Assembly (NCBI GenBank): GCA_028277195.1
Contig: JANQGS010000106.1
Coordinates: forward strand, 1 to 13,922
Source: Candidatus Gastranaerophilales bacterium
GTDB lineage: Bacteria; Cyanobacteriota; Vampirovibrionia; Gastranaerophilales; UBA9971
Direction: 5' to 3'
DNA: 13,922 nucleotides
Shown here piece after piece: positions 1-7,183 of the stretch (position 1 is the first letter of the stretch; each line of letters starts with the position of its first letter). Under the pieces are notes generated by a model. That model searched no databases and was not told the DNA's origin. It worked only from the letters and a program-made list of their open reading frames with translations. The position numbers and the translations under genes are program-made.

Positions 1-340
1 GGAACTGTTTTATGTAGTTTTCCGTGAATGGTATGACTTCCCAGTTATCAAAAATCGTGTCCATTAAATTTGCGTATCCTGCGACTTCTTCTTCATCCCT
101 TGAGCCAAAGGACTTCCTGTCTATGCGGGATAACAGCTCTTCTACCTGCTTGTCATTTAGTTTATTGCCCTCTATGCGGTTAGATGAGCCTATGCTCTCT
201 ATAGTTGCTACTTTTTTTAATGATTGCAGCCGCTCCGGGGCAACCTTACCAAGTACTTTCCAGGAGCCCTTGAACTCGTCAATCTCTGCTATAATGGATA
301 GCATCTCAGGCGTTATTTTTATATCTTCTACTTTAAACAT
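1..340 (-). CDS. Fic family protein, N-terminal part (runs off the left edge)
   Basis: An open frame reads from an ATG at 340 down to the window edge with no stop, giving 113 residues of the N-terminus. Residues 46-60 read TIESIGSSNRIEGNK. This holds the (S/T)xxxE(G/N) inhibitory-helix motif of Fic AMP-transferases (S53, E57, G58), the type in which the autoinhibitory helix precedes the Fic core in the same chain. The following KQVEELLSRI and DEEEVAGYANLMD stretches also resemble the N-terminal region of these proteins. Fic enzymes usually transfer AMP to a hydroxyl side chain of a target protein. The catalytic HPFxxGNGR motif and any C-terminal winged-helix domain would lie outside the window, so activity cannot be judged. 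The gene diverges from pyruvate kinase. No Shine-Dalgarno is visible before the ATG; a tandem repeat lies there instead. The family call is fairly firm; the target is unknown. Confidence 0.82.
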   Translation of the reverse strand, partial: MFKVEDIKITPEMLSIIAEIDEFKGSWKVLGKVAPERLQSLKKVATIESIGSSNRIEGNKLNDKQVEELLSRIDRKSFGSRDEEEVAGYANLMDTIFDNWEVIPFTENYIKQF

Positions 341-380
341 AATAATATTTAATTTTACCTAATAATATTTAATTATACCT
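341..380 (-). repeat. Tandem 20-bp direct repeat abutting the Fic start codon
   Basis: Two consecutive 20-bp units, 341-360 and 361-380, differ at one base. Read on the minus strand they are AGGTATAATTAAATATTATT followed by AGGTAAAATTAAATATTATT, and the ATG of the Fic gene follows directly. The distal unit holds a perfect TATAAT and the proximal unit TAAAAT. The repeat therefore fills the place of promoter, leader and ribosome binding site of the Fic gene. The repetition is plain in the sequence; a regulatory role is inferred. Confidence 0.85.
372..377 (-). promoter_or_regulatory. Possible -10 box of the Fic gene
   Basis: TATAAT on the minus strand within the distal repeat unit, about 31 nt before the Fic ATG. 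No convincing -35 hexamer is found 16-18 nt upstream (TATCAC at best). The region is AT-rich, so chance is a real alternative. Confidence 0.35.
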
Positions 381-430
381 GATTTTATCTAAAGGTGATA
401 CTTTTTGTTTTATTTGATAAAATAAAGAAC

Positions 431-1864
431 ATGAAAAACCTGCTCCGCACAAAAATAATAGCAACCATAGGCCCGGCTTCAGACGGCACAGAAAAAATTA
501 CAGAGCTGATAAAGGCCGGGGTAAGGCTTTTCAGGGTCAATTCCTCCCATGGAAATATTCAGGAGCATGACCAGAGAATTAAAAACATACGAAAAGCGGC
601 ACGGGAGTTGAATTTATACATTCCGATAATACTTGACCTGCAAGGGCCAAAAATACGCGCCGGAATCCTTAAAGAACCCATATACCTCAAGGAAGGCGAG
701 GTCATAACCTTAAAACCGTCCGAGGAACAGGGTAATAACGATTTTATTCCTGTGGATTATACCGGCTTATGCAGGGATTTAAAAATTGATGACGTAATTT
801 TAATTGATGACGGGAAAATCGAGCTAAAAGTTATCGGCACAGAGCCTGAAAAAATTGAAGCCCTGGTCACAGACGGCGGTATTCTGACCTCGAGAAAGGG
901 CATAAACATACCAAAAGCCGTTTTAAGTGTTCCCTCCCTGACACAGAAAGATATTGACTACATAAAATTTGCCGTGGAAAAGAATGTTGACTATATTGCA
1001 CTGTCTTTTGTCAGGAGCAAAAAGGACGTGGAGCGCGCAAAAGAGTATATAAAGTCATCAGGTGGGGATATTCCGATTATCGCAAAAATAGAAAAACCCG
1101 AAGGCGTGGATAAATTAAGGGAAATAATGGAAGTATCCGAGGCAATTATAGTTGCAAGGGGAGATTTGGGCATAGAAATATCTATACAGCGAGTGCCTGT
1201 AGTACAGAAACAAATAATAAAAGAGGCGAATTTATTGAAAAAAGAGGTTATTGTCGCTACCCAGATGCTGGAGTCAATGATGCATGAGCCTTTGCCTACA
1301 CGAGCGGAAGCTAGCGACGTTGCCAATGCTATTATTGACGGGACAGACGCTGTTATGCTCTCCGGAGAGACCGCTGTGGGGGAATATCCCGTTGAGGCGG
1401 TAAAAATTATGCGTTCCATTGCTGAAAATGTTGAGGCCAGCGGCCTGTGCAAATATAATACTTTTATCCCGCCGGATAGTTATATTTGCAGCGAGGACTC
1501 ACAGATTATTGCCAATGCCGCAATCAGGATGCTTGAGCAGACTAATATTTGGGCTGTAATTGCGTTTACCCGCTCGGGTTTTACCGCAAGGCTTATTTCT
1601 AAGGCAAAACCGGGAGTGCCCGTAATTGCAATCTCTGATAACCGGGCGGTATGCGACAGGTTGAACCTGTTATGGGGCGTTTTCCCTTACTATATGGAAT
1701 TTGGCTCAAACTTCACGGAAGAATTTTTAAGGGAATTAGACGATTTTCTCGTGCAAAACACTTTTATTAAAAATGGGGATAAAGTCATAGTAACCGGCGG
1801 CATGCCCTGCATGGCAGCCGGCACTACTAATTTTGTAAGGATTCATGAGGTTGGGGCTCAGTAG
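431..1864 (+). CDS. pyk: Pyruvate kinase
   Basis: Catalyses the last ATP-yielding step of glycolysis, phosphoenolpyruvate + ADP to pyruvate + ATP, in the cytoplasm. The product is 477 residues from the ATG at 431, a normal family length. Visible motifs are the N-terminal KIIATIGPAS, RVNSSHG at 35-41 (the family usually reads R-L/M-N-F/M-S-H-G), AKIEKPEG with the active-site Lys219, ARGD at 242-245, and the long block ATQMLESM..PTRAEASDVANAIIDGTDAVMLSGETA. The C-terminal domain is complete and ends VRIHEVGAQ; there is no extra PEP-utiliser domain. A GTG at 395 would add 12 residues (ILFVLFDKIKN-type), but these do not look like family sequence and neither start has a strong Shine-Dalgarno, so the ATG is preferred. 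The gene stands alone, divergent from Fic and convergent with cysQ. Confidence 0.97.
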   Translation: MKNLLRTKIIATIGPASDGTEKITELIKAGVRLFRVNSSHGNIQEHDQRIKNIRKAARELNLYIPIILDLQGPKIRAGILKEPIYLKEGEVITLKPSEEQGNNDFIPVDYTGLCRDLKIDDVILIDDGKIELKVIGTEPEKIEALVTDGGILTSRKGINIPKAVLSVPSLTQKDIDYIKFAVEKNVDYIALSFVRSKKDVERAKEYIKSSGGDIPIIAKIEKPEGVDKLREIMEVSEAIIVARGDLGIEISIQRVPVVQKQIIKEANLLKKEVIVATQMLESMMHEPLPTRAEASDVANAIIDGTDAVMLSGETAVGEYPVEAVKIMRSIAENVEASGLCKYNTFIPPDSYICSEDSQIIANAAIRMLEQTNIWAVIAFTRSGFTARLISKAKPGVPVIAISDNRAVCDRLNLLWGVFPYYMEFGSNFTEEFLRELDDFLVQNTFIKNGDKVIVTGGMPCMAAGTTNFVRIHEVGAQ

Positions 1865-1869
1865 CTGAA

Positions 1870-2625
1870 TTACCGGGAATGTTTTAAAAACTCCAAATCA
1901 TTCCTGGAGGCTATAAAATGATTGTTTACAAGGTTTTCCCTGTTATAAAAAATCTCTTTTTTTGTCTGTATATCAATAATCTTGCACCCGGATTCGTTCA
2001 TAATAATATGCCCCGCTGCCGTATCCCATTCCATAGTGCCATTTAGCCTTGCATAAACATCAATTTCACCCTCTGAGAGCTTGCAGAACTTCAGGGCTGA
2101 ACCGTAACGCCTGATAGCGGAAATTTTATGAGTTTTATAAAAATTTATTGTTTGCTCAGTTGAATGAAAGTTGCTGTCACTGCCTATTAAATCAACCCTT
2201 TTCGAGTTGTTGTAAATTTTTTTGTTATTTTTAAAAGCCCCTTTACCCCTCTGAGCCCAATAACATAATCCTTCTGCCGGTATTAACACCACTCCCAGAA
2301 CAGGTTTACTGTTCTCAACAAGGGCTATATTAACCGTGAACTGGTTATTTTTTGCTAAAAAATCCTTAGTCCCGTCCAGGGGGTCAATGAGCCAAAATTT
2401 ATTCCAGTTTCTTCTTTTTTCATAGGGAATTACGGTTTCTTCCGATAAAACAGGATAGTCGGAAATGTTTTTCAACTCCTTTAATATGATTTCATTAGAG
2501 ACTATATCTGCTTCCGTGACCGGGGAGTCGTCCTTTTTATACTTTATATCGGGATTAACGTCTTTATAGACATCTAAAATTTCCTGCCCGGCTTTATATG
2601 CGATTTTTTTTACCTGTTCTATCAT
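1870..2625 (-). CDS. cysQ: 3'(2'),5'-bisphosphate nucleotidase (PAP phosphatase), CysQ
   Basis: Hydrolyses 3'-phosphoadenosine 5'-phosphate to AMP and phosphate, clearing the by-product of PAPS-consuming reactions. The 251-residue protein belongs to the inositol monophosphatase superfamily: SPVTEAD at 34-40, LSEE at 60-63, the metal-binding IDPLDGTKDF at 80-89, and WDTAAGH at 200-206. The KD(F) after LDGT and the short length fit CysQ better than inositol monophosphatase, and the position behind cysC-cysD-cysNC and a permease supports that. The ATG at 2625 is preceded by a weak CAGG. A 222-nt repeat-filled gap separates it from the permease, so it may be transcribed or processed apart from the rest of the cluster. 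Its stop lies 5 nt from that of pyruvate kinase, facing it, which leaves no room for a normal terminator for either gene. Confidence 0.93.
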   Translation of the reverse strand: MIEQVKKIAYKAGQEILDVYKDVNPDIKYKKDDSPVTEADIVSNEIILKELKNISDYPVLSEETVIPYEKRRNWNKFWLIDPLDGTKDFLAKNNQFTVNIALVENSKPVLGVVLIPAEGLCYWAQRGKGAFKNNKKIYNNSKRVDLIGSDSNFHSTEQTINFYKTHKISAIRRYGSALKFCKLSEGEIDVYARLNGTMEWDTAAGHIIMNESGCKIIDIQTKKEIFYNRENLVNNHFIASRNDLEFLKHSR

Positions 2626-2644
2626 CTTACCTGCTCAACTCTTT

Positions 2645-2734
2645 GAAAATTCTTTAAAATCCCGCCCTCCCTCCCCCAGAGGTAGTTAAGGGCTGCGCCC
2701 TTAACAATTTTTATATAGATTTTGAAGAATTTTT
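2645..2734. repeat. Palindromic G-quadruplex repeat, copy 1a
   Basis: Outer arms 2645-2660 (GAAAATTCTTTAAAAT) and 2719-2734 pair over 16 positions, 14 Watson-Crick and two that become G-U in RNA. Inside, in plus-strand order: a C-rich run 2661-2677, whose complement GGGGGAGGGAGGGCGGG is a four-tract quadruplex motif with 1-nt loops; a CAGAGGTA box; a perfect 9-bp hairpin GTTAAGGGC-TGC-GCCCTTAAC at 2685-2705; and AATTTTTATA. The element is 90 bp long. The quadruplex strand is the minus strand, the same sense as the permease-cysQ transcript. Its right arm overlaps the left arm of copy 1b by 7 nt. Confidence 0.85.
2685..2712 (+). terminator. Candidate plus-strand terminator inside copy 1a
   Basis: A 9-bp perfect stem GTTAAGGGC/GCCCTTAAC with loop TGC is followed by AATTTTTA on the plus strand. 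It could stop transcripts that read through from pyruvate kinase across cysQ in the antisense sense, since pyruvate kinase has no terminator of its own before the facing gene. It may be only a by-product of the repeat's structure. Confidence 0.35.
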
Positions 2735-2817
2735 CCAAATTTTTTATAAAAATTTTTGGGAGGCATAGCCTCCCAAACACCTTAAGGGAGGGCCGGGCGG
2801 GGAAATTTGGAAAAATT
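2728..2817. repeat. Palindromic G-quadruplex repeat, copy 1b (inverted relative to 1a)
   Basis: Perfect 15-bp outer arms AATTTTTCCAAATTT (2728-2742) and its complement (2803-2817). Read on the minus strand it has the same order of parts as copy 1a: arm, C-rich run, TTAAGGTG box, perfect 10-bp hairpin (TTTGGGAGGC / GCCTCCCAAA on the plus strand, 2755-2777, 3-nt loop), AATTTTTATA, arm. The quadruplex motif GGGAGGGCCGGGCGGGG is on the plus strand at 2786-2802, so it would be in the template strand for cysQ. It is 90 bp long, the same as 1a, but little of the primary sequence is shared outside the boxes. Confidence 0.83.
2743..2777 (-). terminator. Candidate intrinsic terminator or attenuator inside copy 1b, between permease and cysQ
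   Basis: On the transcribed (minus) sense the 10-bp hairpin TTTGGGAGGC-TAT-GCCTCCCAAA is followed by AATTTTTATA. This is a strong stem with a U-run about 2 nt after it, the shape of a Rho-independent terminator. It would end or weaken transcription from the permease before cysQ. Copy 1a gives a mirror-image signal on the plus strand (2685-2712), so the pair could act in both directions. The structure is seen; function is inferred. Confidence 0.45.
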
Positions 2818-2847
2818 TTGACTGCTATCTGGGGAGTTACTATCATC

Positions 2848-4560
2848 TTAAAACCTGAAAAATAAGGGTACTAAAGTTAATACTATTATGCTGTAAATTA
2901 TTGAAAGGGGTAAGCCCAGTTTTATAAAGTCTTTTAATTTATATTTCCCGGCGGCAGACACAAGCATATTGGTCTGGTAGCCGAATTTTGTCAGGAAACT
3001 TGCGCTTGAGCCGTACGTTACAGCAAAAATAAACGGCAGCGGGCTTACATTTAAACTTATTGCGGTTAAATACGCGATAGGAAGAGCTATTGCAACAGCA
3101 GACGCGTTTAGTGTGAATTCCGTAAGCACTACAGAAAGCAGGTAAATAACGACAAATGTACCATATACCCCTATTACCCGGCTTATATTTATTATAAAGT
3201 CACTGATAATATCGGAAGCGCCGTTTGATACAAGTACTTTAGAGATGCCCAACGCAGAACCCAGCAGGATTATTATATTTAAGTTTGTATTTTTTATTAC
3301 GTTATTAAATGATATATATCCTTTGAAAAGATAGAGGAATAAAAGTACAAAAAGGCCCTTTAAGAGACTGATGATATTTAAGGCTGACAATATTATGACC
3401 AGGATAAATGAAATAAAGATAAAAATGGAGTTTTTAGTGTCAAATTTTTCCACGGTTTCCAGCTCATCAAGCAGGTAAAAATTGTTTTTTATCTCCCTGG
3501 TGGGCACAAAGTTCTCACCAACTGCCAGGATTAAATGGTCACCGGTTTTAAGGCTGATTTCACCTATTTTATGCCTTAAGTTTTCCCCCTCACGCTTTAT
3601 TGCCACTATTGCGGCATTAAACCTTTTTCTAAAGTCACAATCCTTAATTTTCCCGCCTATCAGTTCAGAATTATGGGAAAGCACGCACCATACAAGATTC
3701 TGGTTTAATATATCGCTTTTTTCCCTGAATATCTCAATTCCGTCAAACTTTTTTAAATCCTTAATATTTTCCACATCACCCGTAAAAACTAATACATCGT
3801 CCTCCAGGATTATTTCTGAGGGCGTTACCGGGGAAATTAACCTGTTATTCCTGATAATCTCCGCCAGAAAAAGGCTCTCAAGCCTTCTTAATTTATTTTC
3901 CAGCACGGTTTTATTTATTAAACCCGAATTTTTTAAAACCCTTGCCTCAAGAAAATAATTCCAGCTTTCATCAATATTATCATTTTCTTTATGCTTTAAG
4001 ACCTTTTTGGAACATAAAGTCAAATATAACAGCCCTGCAACCACCAGGGGAATTCCCACATAGGCAAAATCAAGAAAATTAAAGGGCCTTAGCCCCATAT
4101 CCGCTAAAAACCCGTTGGCAATAAGGTTTGTTGATGTGCCTATGACGGTTGCCGTGCCTCCCAGAATCGCCGCATAAGATACGGGGAGCAGGAGTTTTGA
4201 CTTAAATTCCTTTTTATCAAGCAGTTTTATAAACATCTGCACTACAAGCGTGTTGCTTAAAAAACTTGAGAGTAAACTAACAAAAATCCCTATGCCGAAC
4301 AGGTTTCTTTTCCTGATTCCAATTAATTTGCTCAAAAACGATGTAATCTGTGTCCTTGCGATAATATCAGCAATTATTATCAATAAAGTGAGTATTATTA
4401 TTGATTTATTGACGAAACTACCCAGCAAGTCCTTTACAGATATTAAGTCAAGTAAAAAATAAAACACCAAAAGCCCCAAAAAAGCCAGGGGAGGCTCGAT
4501 TTTATTATTAATTATCAATATTATTACCGCCAGCAGGCAAATTAAGATAAATATATCCAT
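2848..4560 (-). CDS. SLC13/DASS-family permease with two RCK_C (TrkA-C) domains, probable sulfate importer
   Basis: An inner-membrane anion symporter of 570 residues. Hydrophobic helices fill about residues 1-185 and 385-570. Between them, about 200-365, lie two soluble domains of the TrkA-C/RCK_C type (one containing LEDDVLVFTGDVENI, the next LKTGDHLILAVGE). The divalent-anion symporter signatures are present: FLSNTLVVQM near 100, GGTATVIGTSTNLIANG near 135-150, and SASFLTKFGYQTNMLVS near the C-terminus. Relatives with this layout include sulfate/thiosulfate permeases, while others carry dicarboxylates. The choice of sulfate here rests on context: it starts 2 nt after the stop of cysNC and is followed by cysQ. 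No strong Shine-Dalgarno is seen, which fits translational coupling to cysNC. The RCK_C domains may sense a nucleotide or other ligand; the ligand cannot be read from the sequence. Confidence 0.9.
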   Translation of the reverse strand: MDIFILICLLAVIILIINNKIEPPLAFLGLLVFYFLLDLISVKDLLGSFVNKSIIILTLLIIIADIIARTQITSFLSKLIGIRKRNLFGIGIFVSLLSSFLSNTLVVQMFIKLLDKKEFKSKLLLPVSYAAILGGTATVIGTSTNLIANGFLADMGLRPFNFLDFAYVGIPLVVAGLLYLTLCSKKVLKHKENDNIDESWNYFLEARVLKNSGLINKTVLENKLRRLESLFLAEIIRNNRLISPVTPSEIILEDDVLVFTGDVENIKDLKKFDGIEIFREKSDILNQNLVWCVLSHNSELIGGKIKDCDFRKRFNAAIVAIKREGENLRHKIGEISLKTGDHLILAVGENFVPTREIKNNFYLLDELETVEKFDTKNSIFIFISFILVIILSALNIISLLKGLFVLLFLYLFKGYISFNNVIKNTNLNIIILLGSALGISKVLVSNGASDIISDFIINISRVIGVYGTFVVIYLLSVVLTEFTLNASAVAIALPIAYLTAISLNVSPLPFIFAVTYGSSASFLTKFGYQTNMLVSAAGKYKLKDFIKLGLPLSIIYSIIVLTLVPLFFRF

Positions 4561-4562
4561 TT

Positions 4563-6374
4563 TTACAAGAGGTTTTTAATGTAATCAAATATTAAATCGG
4601 CCTTTTCATCAGAGTTAAACTCTGAATCATCTATAAAAAGAGAATACACCGGATAATCCGACTTTTCATAGTAAACCTCCGGCACCGCGTCACCGCGATT
4701 TTTTAACACATTTTCAGTCGCTTCTATAAAGAATTCAAGGTAATCATCGCTTCCAATAATCTCTTTTGCGCTCTCCCTTGACTTTTTGTACCGGCTTATC
4801 GAAGTGACAATAGTGATTATGCCGTTATTAATGAACTGGTTTGCAATCTCCGCAATCCTTCTGGTCTGCTCATAAGCCCCCTGCTCGTTAAATTCCAGGT
4901 CAGAACTTATGCCAAAGCGTAAATTCGCGGAATCAAGATAACAGACAGTTTTACCCAGCTCAAACAGTTTTCTCTCAAGTTTTACAGCTATTTCATTTTT
5001 CCCGCACCCGGTTAAACCGCTCAGCCATATAACTTTTGCTCTCTGGTTAAGTTTTTTCTCTTTTTGCTCCCTTGTCACAAGCCCTGGGCGGGGTTTAAAG
5101 CTGGTGCTCTTGGGCTCAAGTATCCTGTTTTTCAGGGTATCATCAGTCTGAAGAACAATCCCTCCTCCTGAAACATCATACCCGTCTACTATAACAAACC
5201 GTCCCGTGCCCCTGAAGTCGGCAAATTCATCAAAACAAACCACATCCTGTGTTTTAATAGTTATTTCAGCTACTTCGTTCCTGTTTACCTGATAGAAATT
5301 CTCGGCAACATTAAGGTTAGAAGAGTCTATAACCTTATTTATGGAGAAAACTTCACATTGAACTTCCTGGGTAGTCAGCTTGAGCTTGTATTTTTTATCC
5401 TTTACAAGGGGATTTTTGCCCATCCAGAAAACATTTACGTTAAAGATATTGCTTCTCTGGGGTTTGTTTTCAATAAGGGAAATGATTTCGCCCCTTTTGT
5501 TGAAGAATTCATCATCAACAGTTATCCCGACGCACATACCTGCTGAAACATAATCCCTGTCATAGGGGCCAGGCCAGTTCTCAATAGTTTTTACCCTGGT
5601 AGTCTTTCCTGAGGGGCTTATTGCTATCTCATCGCCGGCTTTAAGTGTGCCTGACTCGATTTTTCCTGCTATTATACGCCTGTTGTCGAACTTATAAACA
5701 TCCTGTATAGGGAATCTCAGGGGTTTATGTTCAGGCTCAGGCTCTTTTTGTATGAGGTCCAGGGCTTCTATTATACTTGCGCCCCTGTACCAGCTTAATT
5801 TATCTGATTTTTTCGTAATATTTTCACCGTTAAATGCTGAAACGGGTATGTATTCAAGCGGAAAAATATTGAGATTGCTGAGGAATTTATTAAACTTTTC
5901 CCTGATACCGGTATATACTTGCTCAGAATAGTCAATCAAGTCCATTTTATTAATTACAACATAAATCTTCTTAATCCCCAGCAGCGAAAGAATGTATCCA
6001 TGCCTTTTTGACTGCTCCTGTATGCCTTCTTTGGCGTCTATCATTAAGAATGCCGCTTCTGCGCTGGACGCGCCGGAAATCATATTTTTCAGGAACTCCT
6101 TATGCCCGGGCGCGTCGATTATAACGTAATCCCTTTTCTCGGTTGAAAAATGCAGGTTTGTAGTGTCGATTGTAATCCCCTGTTTTTGCTCTTCCTCAAA
6201 CGCGTCAAGCAGGTAAGCGTATTCAAAGGGTTTGCCGTTCTGCTCGGAAATCTTTTTTACCTTTTCAATAGCCCCGTCCGGCAGTGAATTTGTTTCATAC
6301 AGAAGCCTGCCAATCAGTGTTGATTTGCCGTGGTCAACGTGGCCTACCGCTACTATACTAAGTTTTTCCCTCAT
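4563..6374 (-). CDS. cysN: CysN (sulfate adenylyltransferase large subunit) fused to a degenerate APS-kinase domain
   Basis: With CysD it makes adenosine 5'-phosphosulfate (APS) from sulfate and ATP, driven by GTP hydrolysis. Of 603 residues, about 1-430 are the EF-Tu-like CysN part: GHVDHGKST at 11-19, DAPGH at 87-91, NKMD at 142-145, then beta-barrel domains. From about 445 comes a CysC-like domain. Its P-loop reads GLTGCGKNE (453-461) in place of GLSGSGKST, keeping the Lys but losing the Ser/Thr. The DGDNxRHGL motif has become DSANLRFGI (481-489), and SFISPF has become TSISRY. The RDPKGLY and FTGxDxPYE blocks are missing. This domain therefore looks catalytically dead, and the intact cysC two genes upstream would do that job. 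The fusion with a dead kinase recalls fungal ATP sulfurylase, whose kinase-like tail binds PAPS as a regulator; the parallel is an inference. The start overlaps the cysD stop as TAATG. Confidence 0.93.
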   Translation of the reverse strand: MREKLSIVAVGHVDHGKSTLIGRLLYETNSLPDGAIEKVKKISEQNGKPFEYAYLLDAFEEEQKQGITIDTTNLHFSTEKRDYVIIDAPGHKEFLKNMISGASSAEAAFLMIDAKEGIQEQSKRHGYILSLLGIKKIYVVINKMDLIDYSEQVYTGIREKFNKFLSNLNIFPLEYIPVSAFNGENITKKSDKLSWYRGASIIEALDLIQKEPEPEHKPLRFPIQDVYKFDNRRIIAGKIESGTLKAGDEIAISPSGKTTRVKTIENWPGPYDRDYVSAGMCVGITVDDEFFNKRGEIISLIENKPQRSNIFNVNVFWMGKNPLVKDKKYKLKLTTQEVQCEVFSINKVIDSSNLNVAENFYQVNRNEVAEITIKTQDVVCFDEFADFRGTGRFVIVDGYDVSGGGIVLQTDDTLKNRILEPKSTSFKPRPGLVTREQKEKKLNQRAKVIWLSGLTGCGKNEIAVKLERKLFELGKTVCYLDSANLRFGISSDLEFNEQGAYEQTRRIAEIANQFINNGIITIVTSISRYKKSRESAKEIIGSDDYLEFFIEATENVLKNRGDAVPEVYYEKSDYPVYSLFIDDSEFNSDEKADLIFDYIKNLL

Positions 6375-7174
6375 TACATATACCCTTTGCTGCGTAATTT
6401 CTGCATGGCGTAAGCGTCTTCCTGGTCCTGTGCCCTGCCTGAGCGTTCTGTTTGCTTTGTATTTTCGAGCTCTTCTATTATACCTTCAATGGTTGTTACG
6501 TCAGAGTCTATCGGGAATGTGCAGGGGTAACACCCGAGACTTCTGTATCTTTTCCCGTTTTTGGAGAAGTACAAATCAACCACAGGTATGTTTTCCCTCC
6601 TGATATATTCCCAGATGTCAATTTCCCTCCAGTGCAAGAGCGGGTGAATTCTTATATGGTTGCCCTTTTTAAAGTCTGTCTTGAACTGGTCCCATAATTC
6701 CGGCGGCTGGTCAGTATAATCCCAGTTTGACTCATTATCCCTTTCGCTGAATATTCTCTCTTTTGACCTTGAGCCTTCCTCATCCCGCCTGACACCCAGT
6801 ATTAAGCCTTCAAAACCGAATTTTTTGACAACTTCCTGCAAAGGCCTGGTTTTCAGATGCTCGCAGCATACAAGCCTGCCTTTTTCCGGGTTCATGCCTT
6901 CTTCCAGGGCCTGTTTATTCTGATGTACAATAAGGTTCAGGTTATGCCCCCTGACCAGGTTATCCCTGAACTCTATCATTTCGGGAATTTTATAACTCGT
7001 ATCAACGTGAATCAGAGGGAAAGGGCAGTGACCGAAGAACGCTTTCTGCGCAAGCCAGAGCATTACAGTGGAATCCTTGCCTATTGACCATAGCATTCCC
7101 AGCTTTCCGAAATGCTTGTACGCTTCTCTCAAGATATATATACTTTTTGCTTCGATTATTTCCAGGTGGTCCAT
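6374..7174 (-). CDS. cysD: Sulfate adenylyltransferase small subunit, CysD
   Basis: The catalytic subunit of ATP sulfurylase, adenylylating sulfate to APS in complex with CysN. It is a PP-loop ATP pyrophosphatase of the PAPS-reductase-like fold. The 266 residues include the PP-loop SIGKDS at 30-35, IHVDTSYKIPEM, LGVRRDEEGSRSKER, IHPLLHWREIDIWEYI and the C-terminal GCYPCTFPI followed by ERSGRAQD. These are typical CysD blocks and separate it from CysH. It is shorter than the roughly 300-residue enterobacterial form but has no missing motif. The ATG lies 9 nt after the cysC stop with only a weak GAG upstream. It is joined to cysNC by a one-base TAATG overlap, as expected for two subunits of one enzyme. 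Confidence 0.96.
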   Translation of the reverse strand: MDHLEIIEAKSIYILREAYKHFGKLGMLWSIGKDSTVMLWLAQKAFFGHCPFPLIHVDTSYKIPEMIEFRDNLVRGHNLNLIVHQNKQALEEGMNPEKGRLVCCEHLKTRPLQEVVKKFGFEGLILGVRRDEEGSRSKERIFSERDNESNWDYTDQPPELWDQFKTDFKKGNHIRIHPLLHWREIDIWEYIRRENIPVVDLYFSKNGKRYRSLGCYPCTFPIDSDVTTIEGIIEELENTKQTERSGRAQDQEDAYAMQKLRSKGYM

Positions 7175-7183
7175 ATTTTTACT

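Noticed and set aside
24..362. A 112-codon plus-strand ORF at the left edge
   Set aside because: It is antisense to the Fic frame, which has a clear family motif; the plus-strand product is Ser-rich and resembles nothing.
341..380. Tandem repeat considered as the edge of a CRISPR array
   Set aside because: The units are directly adjacent with no spacers, only two in number, and strongly AT-rich without hairpin form.
395..430. GTG at 395 as the pyruvate kinase start
   Set aside because: The added 12 residues do not resemble family N-termini, and the ATG at 431 gives the usual length and MKNLLRTKIIATIGPAS opening.
2622..2846. A 74-codon minus-strand ORF between the permease and cysQ, whose stop overlaps the cysQ ATG
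   Set aside because: It consists almost wholly of the overlapping palindromic repeats; its Lys/Phe/Ile-rich product is what AT-rich arms encode, and it has no Shine-Dalgarno. The tidy ATGA junction with cysQ is probably chance.
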